From Acidobacteriaceae bacterium (GTDB lineage: Bacteria; Acidobacteriota; Terriglobia; Terriglobales; Acidobacteriaceae), in assembly GCA_030041435.1 (NCBI GenBank), contig JASHNW010000062.1, forward strand, positions 58,096 to 122,095: a stretch of 64,000 nucleotides of DNA, read 5' to 3'. Each line of letters begins with the position of its first letter. The stretch's first letter is position 1. Both the position numbers and the translations under genes were made by a program. Of this stretch, positions 7,908 to 16,420 are shown piece by piece. The notes below the pieces were generated by a model, which made no database searches, was not told the DNA's origin, and saw nothing but the letters and a program-made list of their open reading frames with translations.

Positions 7908-10127
7908 CTATTTCTTCCCCAGCGGCTTGCGCGCAAAGTAATAGAGCGAGTACGCCAGCAGCACAAACATCCCCACCGCCACCCAGTCGTTGTGAATAAA
8001 CGTCCGTGGCAGTTGCAAAATGTTTTCGCCGAATGGTTCCACCAGCTTGAGTCCCACTCCCAGCAGGCCCACAATGCCGCCCGCCGCGATCAGTCCGCTG
8101 GCGTAGAGCGACCCCGGACTGATCTCGCTTTCGCCCTCCGTCGCCTCGCCGGCTTTGGCCATGGCGCGATCGACCATCCAGCGCACCACGCCGCCCACGA
8201 AAATCGCCAGCGTGGTCGCAATCGACAGATAGGATCCCACGGCAAACGTCAGCGAACGAATCCCCATCAGCTCGATAGCAATTACCAGAAACACGCCCAG
8301 CAGCACCAGTCCCCATGGCAACTGCTGGCGCAGGATCCCGTTGATCACCGTCGCCATGAGCCGCGCCTGCGGCGCCGCCGCGCGTTCGCTGCCGATTCCC
8401 TGAATCCACTGCACTTCGATCGTCTTCGTCTGCGGGTTGTAAAGATACTTTCCGTCCGCCAGTTCGTGCGAGCCCAGCGCATTCAGCAGAATGTACTGGC
8501 TCCCCGCCTCCGTCTCCGCCGATTGGTTTCCCGCAGTCCCGGCCGGCAGCATTACGTGAATCTCTTTCCGTGTGAACGCCCCCTGGTTCTGCACCCCGTC
8601 GTGCGGCGCGGCAATGTCCCACGGCTTCGACATGGAGTGAAATTCCTCAAATCCGCGGTTCATCGCATTCAGCGTCAGCCCAACCGCGAATGTGGAAATG
8701 CACACGCCGATCATCAGCGCCACCTGCTGCTTCCACGGAGTGCCCCCGACGATAAATCCTGTCTTCAAATCCTGCGACGTGTCACCCGCGTTGGCTGACG
8801 CGATGCACACCACTCCGCCCACCGTGATGGCCAGCGCGCCGAAGGCCGGAGCCGTCCATCCCTTCACCAGAAAAACCGCCGCCGTTGCCATCAGCGTCGC
8901 AATGGTCATGCCGCTGATCGGGTTCGCCGAACTCCCGATCAGGCCCACAATTCGCGACGACACGGTTACAAATAAAAATCCGAAGACAACAATCAGCATC
9001 GCCGCCGCCAGGTTGGCCAGCATGCCGGTCTGCGCGCCCGGCACCGGCTTGAACGTCAGAAAGATCCAGATCAGCGCCACCAGCAGCGCGCTGCCGCCCA
9101 CCACCACGGACATGGGCAGGTCCCGCTGCGTTCGCTCTTCGCCGGCCGCAGTTTCCGCGCTCTTGCGCAGATTCCCGAGGCCGGCCTTCAGGGCGCCCAC
9201 AATCGTCGGAATAGTCCGCAGGAGCGTGATCAGCCCGGACGCCGCCACCGCGCCCGCGCCCATGGGCCGGATATACGCCGACCACATATCCCCTGGTGAC
9301 ATCTGCGTCACCGGCTTGGTCGCCGGATAGAGCGCCCCTGGCATGTGCGATCCGAAAAAATAAATGGCCGGCATTACCACCAGCCACGACACCACGCCGC
9401 CGGCGAACATCGTCCCGGCCACGCGCGCCCCGATGATGTAGCCCACCCCCAGATACTCCGGCACCGCATCCACGCGGATCGCCGAGCCTTTCATGATGTG
9501 TTGCCTGCCCCAGTTCGGCTGATAGTCCGGCTGGTCCGGCCACGCGCCAAAGATGCTGCTGTTCTGAAACAGCGTATACAGCCCGCCCAGTCCCAGGCCC
9601 AAAAATACCCGGCTCGCAAAGGATCCGCCGCGTTCGCCGGCCAGCAGCACATCCGCGCACGCCGTGCCTTCCGGATAGGTCAGGTTCCCGTGCTCCTCGA
9701 CGATCAGCTGCCGCCGCAGCGGGATCATGAACAGCACGCCCAGCCACCCGCCCAGCATGGCCAGCACAAAGATGCGGAAGTATTCGAGGTCGAAGCCCAG
9801 AAAGATAAGCGCGGGCAGTGTGAAGATGACGCCCGCGGCGATGGACTGCCCGGCGTTCCCCGTCGTCTGCACGATATTGTTTTCGAGAATCGACGCCCGC
9901 CCCAGCGCCCGCAGCACGCTGATCGACAGCACCGCAATCGGGATCGATGCCGCCACCGTCAGCCCGGCTTCCAGACCGACATAGACCGTAACCGCTCCGA
10001 ACAGCAGGCCGAAGATGCACCCCAGCACGATAGCCCGCACCGTGAGTTCGGGCCGTGTTTCTGAAGGAGCTACAAAAGGCTGAAATGCCTGCGGGTTCGA
10101 CGGTTTGACACCTTGAGTCGTGGACAA
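7908..10127 (-). CDS. OPT-family oligopeptide/metal-chelate transporter
   Basis: The 739-residue product starts at TTG 10127, preceded by GGAGG at 9 nt. It is a polytopic inner-membrane protein with about 15 helices. Family signatures are the N-terminal PELTVRAIVLGCIFGLLFGA and YVGLEAGLTVAASIPIAVL, then NNIVQTTGNAGQSIAAG and LTYPEGTACADVL. The later repeat has NANPISGMT-like SANPISGMTIATL and ANAGDTSQDLKTGFIVGGTP. OPT proteins are proton-coupled importers of oligopeptides or metal-siderophore-like chelates; the substrate here is not determined. The upstream EamA gene is divergent across about 100 bp. Confidence 0.93.
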   Translation of the reverse strand: MSTTQGVKPSNPQAFQPFVAPSETRPELTVRAIVLGCIFGLLFGAVTVYVGLEAGLTVAASIPIAVLSISVLRALGRASILENNIVQTTGNAGQSIAAGVIFTLPALIFLGFDLEYFRIFVLAMLGGWLGVLFMIPLRRQLIVEEHGNLTYPEGTACADVLLAGERGGSFASRVFLGLGLGGLYTLFQNSSIFGAWPDQPDYQPNWGRQHIMKGSAIRVDAVPEYLGVGYIIGARVAGTMFAGGVVSWLVVMPAIYFFGSHMPGALYPATKPVTQMSPGDMWSAYIRPMGAGAVAASGLITLLRTIPTIVGALKAGLGNLRKSAETAAGEERTQRDLPMSVVVGGSALLVALIWIFLTFKPVPGAQTGMLANLAAAMLIVVFGFLFVTVSSRIVGLIGSSANPISGMTIATLMATAAVFLVKGWTAPAFGALAITVGGVVCIASANAGDTSQDLKTGFIVGGTPWKQQVALMIGVCISTFAVGLTLNAMNRGFEEFHSMSKPWDIAAPHDGVQNQGAFTRKEIHVMLPAGTAGNQSAETEAGSQYILLNALGSHELADGKYLYNPQTKTIEVQWIQGIGSERAAAPQARLMATVINGILRQQLPWGLVLLGVFLVIAIELMGIRSLTFAVGSYLSIATTLAIFVGGVVRWMVDRAMAKAGEATEGESEISPGSLYASGLIAAGGIVGLLGVGLKLVEPFGENILQLPRTFIHNDWVAVGMFVLLAYSLYYFARKPLGKK

Positions 10128-10223
10128 AGGGAGGCCCTCCGCGAACGTTTGAGGAAGCCTGAGTGTATCAGCCCCACGCGGCTCCCTATAAGGCCCTTTT
10201 GCAGATTCCGGCTATTCTGAAAC

Positions 10224-11189
10224 ATGCCCGTCCGCAGGCTCCTCGCCTACGCATGTATCTATATTCTCTGGAGCGGTTCGTTCCTCGCCATCCGCGAAAT
10301 CGTGGGTGGGGCTGCCGGCGTGCAATCCGTTCCGCCCTTTTTCTCGGCAGGCTTTCGCTTCACCGTGGCCGGCGGACTGCTGCTCCTCTTCACCCAGGTC
10401 CGCAACCGCGCGCCTCTCAGCCTGCGCCAGTTCGGGTCTGCAGCCGCGCTCGGCTTCGTCATGTTCACCTGCCTCTACGCAGCTCTCTTCTGGGCGGAAA
10501 CGCGCCTCACCTCCGGCATCGCCGCCGTCGTTTCCGCCATGATTCCGGTCTGGATCTTCGCCGGAGAAATCTTCATCCTCCGCACGCAGCGCGCCACCGC
10601 CATTGCCGTCGGCGGCATCGCTCTCGGATTCCTCGGCGTTGCCCTGCTCTCCCTCAGCGGTCCGGCGCGGGGCTCCGCAGCAGCACACAACTCCGGCGTC
10701 GCCGTCCTCGTCACGCTGGCCGGAACGGTCTGCTGGTCTGGCGGAACCCTCTGGTCACGCCGCCTCGTTCTGCCCCAGCCGCAAAAAGTCAATGCCGGGT
10801 GGCAGATGTTTTTGGGCGGCCTGCTCCTGCTCGTGCTCTCCGCCGCCTCCGGCGAAGGTCATCGCATGCCACCGCCGGTTGTACTGCTGAGCGCCCGTGT
10901 GGTCCTCAGCATGGCCTATCTCATCTTCGCCGCTTCCATCGTCTCCTACACCGCGTACGTGTGGCTCATCGCGCACGATTCGCCAACTCGCGTCTCCAGT
11001 TACGCTTACGTAAATCCGGTCTTCGCGCTGATCCTGGGAGCAGCACTGGCCGGTGAGCGTCTCACCCTCCTGCAAATGGCCGGAGCCGCACTGGTCCTCG
11101 CCGGTGTCGTTGCCACACTGATGGTTCGCGGCAATCCAGCCCCACAGCGGCGCGCAGCCGACGCAGACCGAACTGCAATGCTTCGATAA
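10224..11189 (+). CDS. EamA/DMT-superfamily exporter
   Basis: The 321-residue product has ten predicted membrane helices in two EamA repeats (residues about 5-140 and 155-300). Typical features are ILWSGSFLAIRE near the N-terminus, FRFTVAGGLLLLF, ALFWAETRLTSGIAAVVSAM and the second-repeat SYAYVNPVFALILGAALAGE. Drug/metabolite exporters of this group export amino acids, sugars-derived metabolites or drugs, and the substrate cannot be read from sequence. The tail (about 20 residues) is polar and Arg-rich. It is divergent from the OPT transporter and convergent with the sulfotransferase gene. Confidence 0.9.
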   Translation: MPVRRLLAYACIYILWSGSFLAIREIVGGAAGVQSVPPFFSAGFRFTVAGGLLLLFTQVRNRAPLSLRQFGSAAALGFVMFTCLYAALFWAETRLTSGIAAVVSAMIPVWIFAGEIFILRTQRATAIAVGGIALGFLGVALLSLSGPARGSAAAHNSGVAVLVTLAGTVCWSGGTLWSRRLVLPQPQKVNAGWQMFLGGLLLLVLSAASGEGHRMPPPVVLLSARVVLSMAYLIFAASIVSYTAYVWLIAHDSPTRVSSYAYVNPVFALILGAALAGERLTLLQMAGAALVLAGVVATLMVRGNPAPQRRAADADRTAMLR

Positions 11190-11243
11190 TGCACGCGGCC
11201 TTTTCGGCCCGCGGCGCCCCTCAGGGCCGCCGTGAAAATCGGA

Positions 11244-12191
11244 TCAACAGTCCGGCATTGTTTTCCAGCCCGAGAGATCGCGTCCCAGCATTTCCTCCAG
11301 CCGCTCGATCTCCGGTACCACCAGCGATGCAATCCTCCGCTTCGTCTGCGGAGGAATCTCCGGGAACGGCGCTCCGCCTCCCAGGAACAGACGCATCAGG
11401 CTCGACTTCCGCACGCTGGCCACCATGTTGTCCAACCGCCGGGCCTTGCACCAGTCGGCCATGGCCGTCGCTGCGCGCGTGGCCAGATAGCTGCGCGGCT
11501 CCGTAAAGTGCGAGGTGGCAGCAACCTGCGCGCGTTGCGACTCATGCAGCCGAAAGCGTGAGATCCCGACAAAGTCGACGACCCCGTCGACAAACGCCTG
11601 CGGATCGTCGCCCAGCTCCTCGTACAGACGCACCGACAGTTGCTGCCGCGGAAAGCTGCGCTGCCATTCGCTCAGGTGGCTGGCATACTGGCTCGATTCG
11701 ATCAGTTCGGGATCGCGCTCCAGCGCCTGGTCCAGGCTCCAGCCCAGCATCCCGTACGCCCGCTTCAGCCGGTAGAGCGACACCAGCCGCTCGATCGGGT
11801 GCCGGAAGATGATGACCACCTTCACCTCCGGCAGAAACTGCGCGATGCGACTCCGGGCGGCCGCCGACGCAAAGTATGTCGGAGCCACTTCTCCGTACGG
11901 CCTCTCATCGCAGGCGCCCGGAAAATGGTCGAGATACCATGCGAGGCCGCGCTCGTAGTGGCGATCGAAGAAGCGCGTTTCCTTGGTTGGGTGCGGCAGA
12001 TGGGCGTGCCGGTTGAGCACCTCATGCAGCCATGTCGTACCCGTCCTCGGCGGTCCCACCACCAGGAAGGATGGCAGCATCCGCCGGCGTCCGCATTCCG
12101 TTACCGAGTCAGCGCTCGTCGCTCTTTCGAGGGCGCCGTTTGCCCCGCAAGCCGCCGCCGCAAGCGCGTTCGATCCTTCCACTGACGCCAT
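11244..12191 (-). CDS. PAPS-dependent sulfotransferase
   Basis: The 315-residue product carries the 5'-phosphosulfate-binding loop GPPRTGTTWLHEVL (residues about 47-60) and the 3'-phosphate-binding motif RHPIERLVSLYRL (about 134-146), which define PAPS-dependent sulfotransferases. It would transfer sulfate from PAPS to a hydroxyl of a carbohydrate or other acceptor. The acceptor is unknown and no PAPS-synthesis genes lie nearby. ATG 12191 has an AAGGAT site. Met38 (MLPSFLVVG) is a possible internal start giving a more typical N-terminus. It is convergent with the EamA gene. Confidence 0.9.
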   Translation of the reverse strand: MASVEGSNALAAAACGANGALERATSADSVTECGRRRMLPSFLVVGPPRTGTTWLHEVLNRHAHLPHPTKETRFFDRHYERGLAWYLDHFPGACDERPYGEVAPTYFASAAARSRIAQFLPEVKVVIIFRHPIERLVSLYRLKRAYGMLGWSLDQALERDPELIESSQYASHLSEWQRSFPRQQLSVRLYEELGDDPQAFVDGVVDFVGISRFRLHESQRAQVAATSHFTEPRSYLATRAATAMADWCKARRLDNMVASVRKSSLMRLFLGGGAPFPEIPPQTKRRIASLVVPEIERLEEMLGRDLSGWKTMPDC

Positions 12192-12356
12192 TCAGATCCT
12201 TGTGCGCGCCGACAAACGTTGTACGACGCCAGGAATGAGCTGCAAGGTTTTTGATGGGAGCAGGATGGCAAGGGGTTGGACCGCCGACAGCGATTTGAAC
12301 CGACAGCGTTATCACGGGGTGGCCGATCGCGTTTCCCGATTTCGTCTCTCCGATGG

Positions 12357-12397
12357 ATAAAAAACATGGCGGCGGCAGAAAATCGTCCCGCCGCCGC
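12357..12397 (-). terminator. Intrinsic terminator downstream of gdhA
   Basis: On the minus strand, GCGGCGGC (12397-12390) pairs with GCCGCCGC (12376-12369). This is followed by CATG and a run of six T (to about 12359). It lies about 40 bases past the gdhA stop. The plus-strand side also has TTTT, so it could act both ways. Confidence 0.75.
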
Positions 12398-12401
12398 TTT
12401 T

Positions 12402-12429
12402 CTATACCCTACACGCTATACGCTATACA
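12402..12429 (-). repeat. Heptad repeat array (12.4 kb copy)
   Basis: On the minus strand the units GCGTATA, GCGTGTA and GGGTATA follow one another with exact 7-bp period, immediately downstream of the gdhA stop. It is one of about ten such arrays in the window. Confidence 0.75.
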
Positions 12430-12435
12430 TTGCCG

Positions 12436-13701
12436 TCACGCGTATATCCCGCGCTGCCTGATCGTAAACGCCACCCGGTCGATCGCCAGCATGTATGCCG
12501 CAATCCGATTATTCACCGCGTGCGCCTCGGCGTACCGCGTCACGTCGTCGAAGCTCTCCGCCAGGATGTGCTCCATCCGCCCGTTCACATCCGACTCCTT
12601 CCAGAAGTAACCCTGCCGGTCCTGCACCCACTCGAAATACGATGCCGTCACCCCGCCTGCATTCGCCAGAATGTCGGGGATGATGAACACCTTCTTGTCG
12701 GCCAGAATCTCATCGGCTACCGCGGTGGTCGGCCCGTTGGCGCCCTCGCACACAATGCGCGCCTTGATCTTCTCGGCATTGCGGCTGGTAATCACGTTTT
12801 CCGTCGCCGCCGGAATCAGGATCTCGCAATCCGTGGTCAGCAACTCCGCCGACGGCATCGGTTCCGCCCCGCGAAAGCCGAGCACCGACCCGTTCCGCAG
12901 CCGGTGTTCCTCGAGCGAGCCAACTTCAATCCCGTTTGCATTGAACAGGCCCCCGTCGAACTCCGCGATGCCGATGATTTTGTAGCCCCGTTCCTGCATC
13001 AGCCGCGCCGCGTTCGACCCCACGTTGCCGAACCCCTGGATGATCACGCGGCATCCCTCGCGCTGGATGTTCAGGTACTTCAGAGCCTCATCGCAAATCG
13101 TGGCGATGCCGCGCCCGGTCGCCTCTTTGCGCCCGCGCGACCCGCCGATGTTCAGCGGCTTGCCTGTCACCACCGCCGTCACCGTCTGCCGCATGTGCAT
13201 GGAGTAGGTGTCCATAATCCACGCCATGGTCTGCTCGTTGGTGTTCACATCCGGCGCGGGCACGTCCTTCTCCGGCCCCAGAAACTCGATAATCTCCGCC
13301 GTGTACCGCCGCGTCATTCGCTCCAGCTCGCCCTGCGACATCTTCTTCGGATCGCAGATCACCCCGCCCTTGGCGCCCCCGAACGGAATGTTCACCACCG
13401 CGCATTTCCACGTCATCCAGCTGGCCAGCGCCCGCACCTCGTCCAGTGTCACGTCGGGCGAATACCGGATGCCGCCCTTGCCCGGTCCCCGCGCCTGCGA
13501 ATGCAGCACGCGGTATCCGGTGAACATCTCAATCCGTCCGTCGTCCATGGCGACAGGAAAATGCACGATGATTTCCCGCGAAGGATACCGGAGCACCCGC
13601 CACAGTCCTTCATCGAGGTTCAGCTTGCGTGCAGCGAAATCGAAACGTGCCGCCTGGGCTTCCCAGGGATTGATTTCCTGCTCAAGGGTCATGGTTGCCA
13701 T
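12436..13701 (-). CDS. gdhA: Glutamate dehydrogenase (Glu/Leu/Phe/Val dehydrogenase family)
   Basis: The 421-residue product matches hexameric GDH length and motifs: [20 protein letters not shown], the catalytic-lysine segment [14 protein letters not shown], the conserved [20 protein letters not shown], and the Rossmann fingerprint [14 protein letters not shown]. It catalyses reversible oxidative deamination of glutamate to 2-oxoglutarate in the cytoplasm, with NAD(P). The cofactor preference is not certain. The start ATG 13701 is preceded by GGAGAG; Met4 is an alternative. Overlapping inverted repeats lie 55-80 bp upstream. A terminator follows. It is monocistronic by position. Confidence 0.95.
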   Translation of the reverse strand: MATMTLEQEINPWEAQAARFDFAARKLNLDEGLWRVLRYPSREIIVHFPVAMDDGRIEMFTGYRVLHSQARGPGKGGIRYSPDVTLDEVRALASWMTWKCAVVNIPFGGAKGGVICDPKKMSQGELERMTRRYTAEIIEFLGPEKDVPAPDVNTNEQTMAWIMDTYSMHMRQTVTAVVTGKPLNIGGSRGRKEATGRGIATICDEALKYLNIQREGCRVIIQGFGNVGSNAARLMQERGYKIIGIAEFDGGLFNANGIEVGSLEEHRLRNGSVLGFRGAEPMPSAELLTTDCEILIPAATENVITSRNAEKIKARIVCEGANGPTTAVADEILADKKVFIIPDILANAGGVTASYFEWVQDRQGYFWKESDVNGRMEHILAESFDDVTRYAEAHAVNNRIAAYMLAIDRVAFTIRQRGIYA

Positions 13702-13755
13702 CGGAAACTCTCCACTTCTCCGCTACTGTCTGTCGGTAGCCCCGGATCTAAAAAC

Positions 13756-13781
13756 GGTTCGCTCGGGAACGAACCCGTTCC
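13756..13781 (-). promoter_or_regulatory. Overlapping inverted repeats upstream of gdhA
   Basis: GGTTCG (13756-13761) mirrors CGAACC (13770-13775). Overlapping it, GGAACG (13766-13771) mirrors CGTTCC (13776-13781). They lie 55-80 bp before the gdhA start. This could be an operator; the regulator is unknown. Confidence 0.45.
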
Positions 13782-13915
13782 AGGGCCAAACGGTCCGAGT
13801 ATAGGCCCACGCCCCGGCAGACGGCAAGACTTTGGAGGGCTCGACGCGTAACCATTGTGGGGTATGGCCGTAACACGAAAACACCCATACTCCTGTAGAT
13901 GCCGGAACGAAACAC

Positions 13916-14743
13916 CTAAGACGCGGAAGCCCCGGCCGCCTTCTCCACCGGCACCTGAATCTCTGTCACGTACGATTCATCGTCCTGCCGGACCGGCTGC
14001 GTGCAGTGCAGGTACAGCTCCCGAATCGGTCCCGCGATCTGGTACCCGTTCTCCGCCACCCACTTCAGCACCGCATCGTAGGCCTCGCTCAGCCGCCGGT
14101 ACGCGCCGTTGTGCACCGTACACGCCGCCGTCGTCTCCGGCAAATCGCGCACGCTTACCGCGCCTCGCGCCGGCACATCCTGCTTCAGATAAAACCCGGC
14201 CTCCGCGTCCACATCCTTCTCTTTGAATTCCCGGTCGTGCCACAACGCCACCGCAACCACCACGTTCGCCATCGCCGGACCCAGCCCGCTCGCCACCTTC
14301 CCGTACAGCGCACCCACCGCCGGATACGCCGCAATCGTTTCACGCACCGAGGCTATCTTCTGCTTCGGAAGACTCTTCAAAACCACTTCGTAGGACATAT
14401 TGTTCTCCCTCTCGATCAGACGAATTCGGTTTCTGATTCTGCTGAGACGATCGCCTTCCTCCTCCACGCGCTTCTTCTGCTCCGCTTGCTGTATCAGCAG
14501 CATCCCGCGCATCTGCTCCGCCGTTACGCCTTCACGCAGCAGCTTCGCAATCTCCTCCAGGCTGAACCCGAAGTCCTTGAGCGCCAGAATCCGATGCAGT
14601 TGCGAAATCTGCCGCGCCGCGTAGTAGCGATACCCGCTCTCCGGATCCACCCACGCCGGCTCCAGCAGCCCCGCCTCGTCGTAGTACCGCAGCGTCTTGA
14701 TCGATACCTGCGCGAGCGCCGAGAAGTCGCCGATCTTCAGCAT
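13916..14743 (-). CDS. MerR-family regulator with GyrI-like ligand-binding domain
   Basis: The 275-residue product has an N-terminal MerR winged helix-turn-helix (MLKIGDFSALAQVSIKTLRYY, then LLEPAWVDPESGYRYY, residues 1-70), a dimerisation coiled coil (about 75-118) and a C-terminal GyrI-like effector domain (about 120-268; YEVVLKSLPKQKIASVRETI, YLHCTQPV). This is the BmrR/TipA layout of multidrug-sensing activators, which untwist promoters with a 19-bp spacer. Just such a promoter overlaps its own start, so it probably controls itself. No adjacent efflux pump is present; the divergent neighbour is a Nudix hydrolase. Confidence 0.92.
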   Translation of the reverse strand: MLKIGDFSALAQVSIKTLRYYDEAGLLEPAWVDPESGYRYYAARQISQLHRILALKDFGFSLEEIAKLLREGVTAEQMRGMLLIQQAEQKKRVEEEGDRLSRIRNRIRLIERENNMSYEVVLKSLPKQKIASVRETIAAYPAVGALYGKVASGLGPAMANVVVAVALWHDREFKEKDVDAEAGFYLKQDVPARGAVSVRDLPETTAACTVHNGAYRRLSEAYDAVLKWVAENGYQIAGPIRELYLHCTQPVRQDDESYVTEIQVPVEKAAGASAS

Positions 14744-14749
14744 GATTCC

Positions 14750-14780
14750 CTTATGGGGTCTCCAGCGATGGGAGAGTCAA
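14750..14780 (-). promoter_or_regulatory. MerR-type promoter and operator with 19-bp spacer
   Basis: On the minus strand, TTGACT (14780-14775) and CATAAG (14755-14750) are 19 bp apart. This is the overlong spacing typical of MerR-controlled promoters. Between them TCTCC and GGAGA form a dyad with a 7-bp centre, closely resembling the BmrR/Mta type (TTGACTCTCC...GGAG). A start 7 nt past the -10 would fall on the A of the ATG at 14743, implying a leaderless mRNA. Confidence 0.7.
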
Positions 14781-14895
14781 CCCCTGTCATGAATTTTTTC
14801 TGCATCAACCCGCACCAACCTCACACGACTCCGCTATCCTGTCGCTTGCCGCGCCAAAGCTAAACCCTAACCCCTGTACGCCAAACGCTGCTTCT

Positions 14896-15363
14896 ATGCC
14901 CGATCCCTCCGCCGGCATCCTCCTCTACCGCCGCACTCCGGCCGGCCCCGAGGTCTTTCTCATCCATCCCGGTGGCCCGTTCTGGGCGAAAAAGGACTTC
15001 TGGTCCATCCCCAAAGGTGAATACGAGTCGAGCGAAGACCCACTCGCCGCAGCCCGCCGCGAATTCCAGGAGGAAACTGGCTCGCCCCTGATGGTCGACC
15101 GTCCGGACGGCGACTTTCTGCCCCTCGGCGTCATCCGCCAGCCCAGCGGCAAGCAGGTCACCGCCTGGGCCATCGAAGGCGACTTCGACCCCGCCACCCT
15201 AGTCAGCAACACCTGCATGATCGAATGGCCGCCGCGCTCCTGCCGCCAGATCGAAATCCCCGAAGCCGACCGCGGCGCCTGGTTCGACCTGGTAACTGCG
15301 CGGAAGAAGATCTTCAAGGGCCAGGAAGCTCTTCTCGACCGTCTCGCCGAAGCGCTCCGCTGA
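14896..15363 (+). CDS. Nudix hydrolase
   Basis: The 155-residue product contains a full Nudix box, G-x5-E-x7-REFQEETG (starting GEYESSEDPLAAARREF), which binds the catalytic magnesium. The N-terminus (SAGILLYRRTPAGPEVFLIH) and WSIPKGEY before the box resemble the group of Nudix proteins often annotated as diadenosine-polyphosphate or general nucleoside-diphosphate hydrolases. IFKGQEALLDRL at the end matches the same group. The substrate is not certain. It is divergent from the MerR gene and convergent with padR. Confidence 0.92.
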   Translation: MPDPSAGILLYRRTPAGPEVFLIHPGGPFWAKKDFWSIPKGEYESSEDPLAAARREFQEETGSPLMVDRPDGDFLPLGVIRQPSGKQVTAWAIEGDFDPATLVSNTCMIEWPPRSCRQIEIPEADRGAWFDLVTARKKIFKGQEALLDRLAEALR

Positions 15364-15465
15364 CAAGTTTTGGCGATCGCAATTCCTGGGCCGTGCCGAT
15401 TGGGCTCAGCAGGGCTGGAAAAGGTCCCGCGGAACCCAATTCCTGGCCAGCACGGGACCCTCGTG

Positions 15466-16086
15466 TTACAGCTCGTCGATGGCTTTCGCGGCCGCGTCGA
15501 TGGCCTCTGCGATGCGGCGAATCTGCTCCGGGGATGCGCTTCCGCGCCCGATGCGCGCCGCGACCGCGCCGCGCAGATTCATGAAGGCTTTCATGATCTC
15601 AGGAGAACGGCCTCGGCGGAATTCGTCGCCGGCGTCCTGGAGCCGCGCGAAGAGCTCGTCGACGCGCTGCTTATTCTGTTCGAGGAAGGCCAGGCCCTCC
15701 GGCGTGACGGAGTAGACCTTCTTATTGTTTTCCGACACAGAGGCCGAGGCGAGACCTTCTTCTTCGAGCAGGGTGAGGGTGGGGTAAATGACACCGGCGC
15801 TGGGTGTGTAACCGCCTGCCAGCCGCTCCTCCATCGTTTTGATGAGCTGGTATCCGTAGCTGGGCTGCTCGACGAGCAGTTTGAGAAGGACGAGGCGGAT
15901 ATCGCCTGCGTCGAAGAGGCGCTCGCGGCCGCCGCCAAAACCACGCCAGGGACCGCGGAACCCGTGACGGGATTCGCGGTCGCCCCTGCCGCCAAAGTGG
16001 CGGCGTTCGTGCTGACCCTCGCCGCAGTCGCCTCGGCCGGAGGGGTGGGATTCGCGGCCAAAGTGGATGAATCGATGTTCAAACAT
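15466..16086 (-). CDS. PadR-family transcriptional regulator with Gly/Arg/His-rich N-terminus
   Basis: The 206-residue product has a PadR winged helix at residues about 60-140 (DIRLVLLKLLVEQPSYGYQL, AGGYTPSAGVIYPTLTLLEE, then EGLASASVSENNKKVYSVTP) and a C-terminal helical dimerisation arm. The first 55 residues are unusual: low-complexity Gly, Arg and His with repeated FGGRG/GFRGPW-type sequence, possibly metal-binding or disordered. ATG 16086 has an AAAGGA site. The promoter upstream carries two near-identical 18-bp direct repeats over the -35/-10 area, so autorepression is likely. PadR proteins usually repress and respond to phenolics or drugs. Confidence 0.9.
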   Translation of the reverse strand: MFEHRFIHFGRESHPSGRGDCGEGQHERRHFGGRGDRESRHGFRGPWRGFGGGRERLFDAGDIRLVLLKLLVEQPSYGYQLIKTMEERLAGGYTPSAGVIYPTLTLLEEEGLASASVSENNKKVYSVTPEGLAFLEQNKQRVDELFARLQDAGDEFRRGRSPEIMKAFMNLRGAVAARIGRGSASPEQIRRIAEAIDAAAKAIDEL

Positions 16087-16104
16087 TGGGTGTTCCTTTC
16101 TTGT

Positions 16105-16159
16105 TATGTCGTACGATATATCTTTGCGTTCGCTCTGTCAATATGTTTTGCGATATATC
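16105..16159 (-). promoter_or_regulatory. padR promoter with two 18-bp direct repeats
   Basis: On the minus strand there is a perfect TTGACA (16141-16136) and, 17 bp on, TATCGT (16118-16113). Direct repeats TATGTCGTACGATATATC (16105-16122) and TATGTTTTGCGATATATC (16142-16159) match at 15 of 18 positions and are 37 bp apart. One covers the -10 and the other abuts the -35. They are likely PadR operators. Confidence 0.65.
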
Positions 16160-16307
16160 GCGACCATGGCCGATCTGACGCTATTCCTCGTCGATATCCA
16201 GGCCCGCGGTCGGCATTCGCGTAGCCGATGGTGAACTTGGCGCGTGACAAGCGGTTTTTGGAGATTTTCAGGGCGATGTGGGAACGGGTGCTCCACGGAA
16301 TTGCTTT

Positions 16308-16317
16308 TTGTATACAA
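16308..16317 (+). promoter_or_regulatory. TTGTATACAA palindrome upstream of the cyclophilin gene
   Basis: A perfect 10-bp palindrome lies about 105 bp before the cyclophilin start, in the otherwise empty 16160-16420 stretch. The GTATAC core resembles GntR-type operators. No regulator of that family is nearby, so the assignment is tentative. Confidence 0.35.
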
Positions 16318-16420
16318 TCGCGTATTTTAGAGGGATGCCTGCGGAACCCCTCTCCGAACCGCGGGCAGATGGGCCTGCTCGGATTCGGAAACAACATTTC
16401 AGTCCTCCTTAGGGATACCC

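Noticed and set aside
12270..12330. Possible tRNA, because GGTTCAAATC-like sequence appears on the minus strand
   Set aside because: No matching acceptor stem or anticodon arm can be formed around it, and the T-stem does not pair.
15364..15465. GGTCCCG...CGGGACC stem between the Nudix and padR genes as terminator
   Set aside because: The loop is over 20 nt and no T-run follows on either strand.
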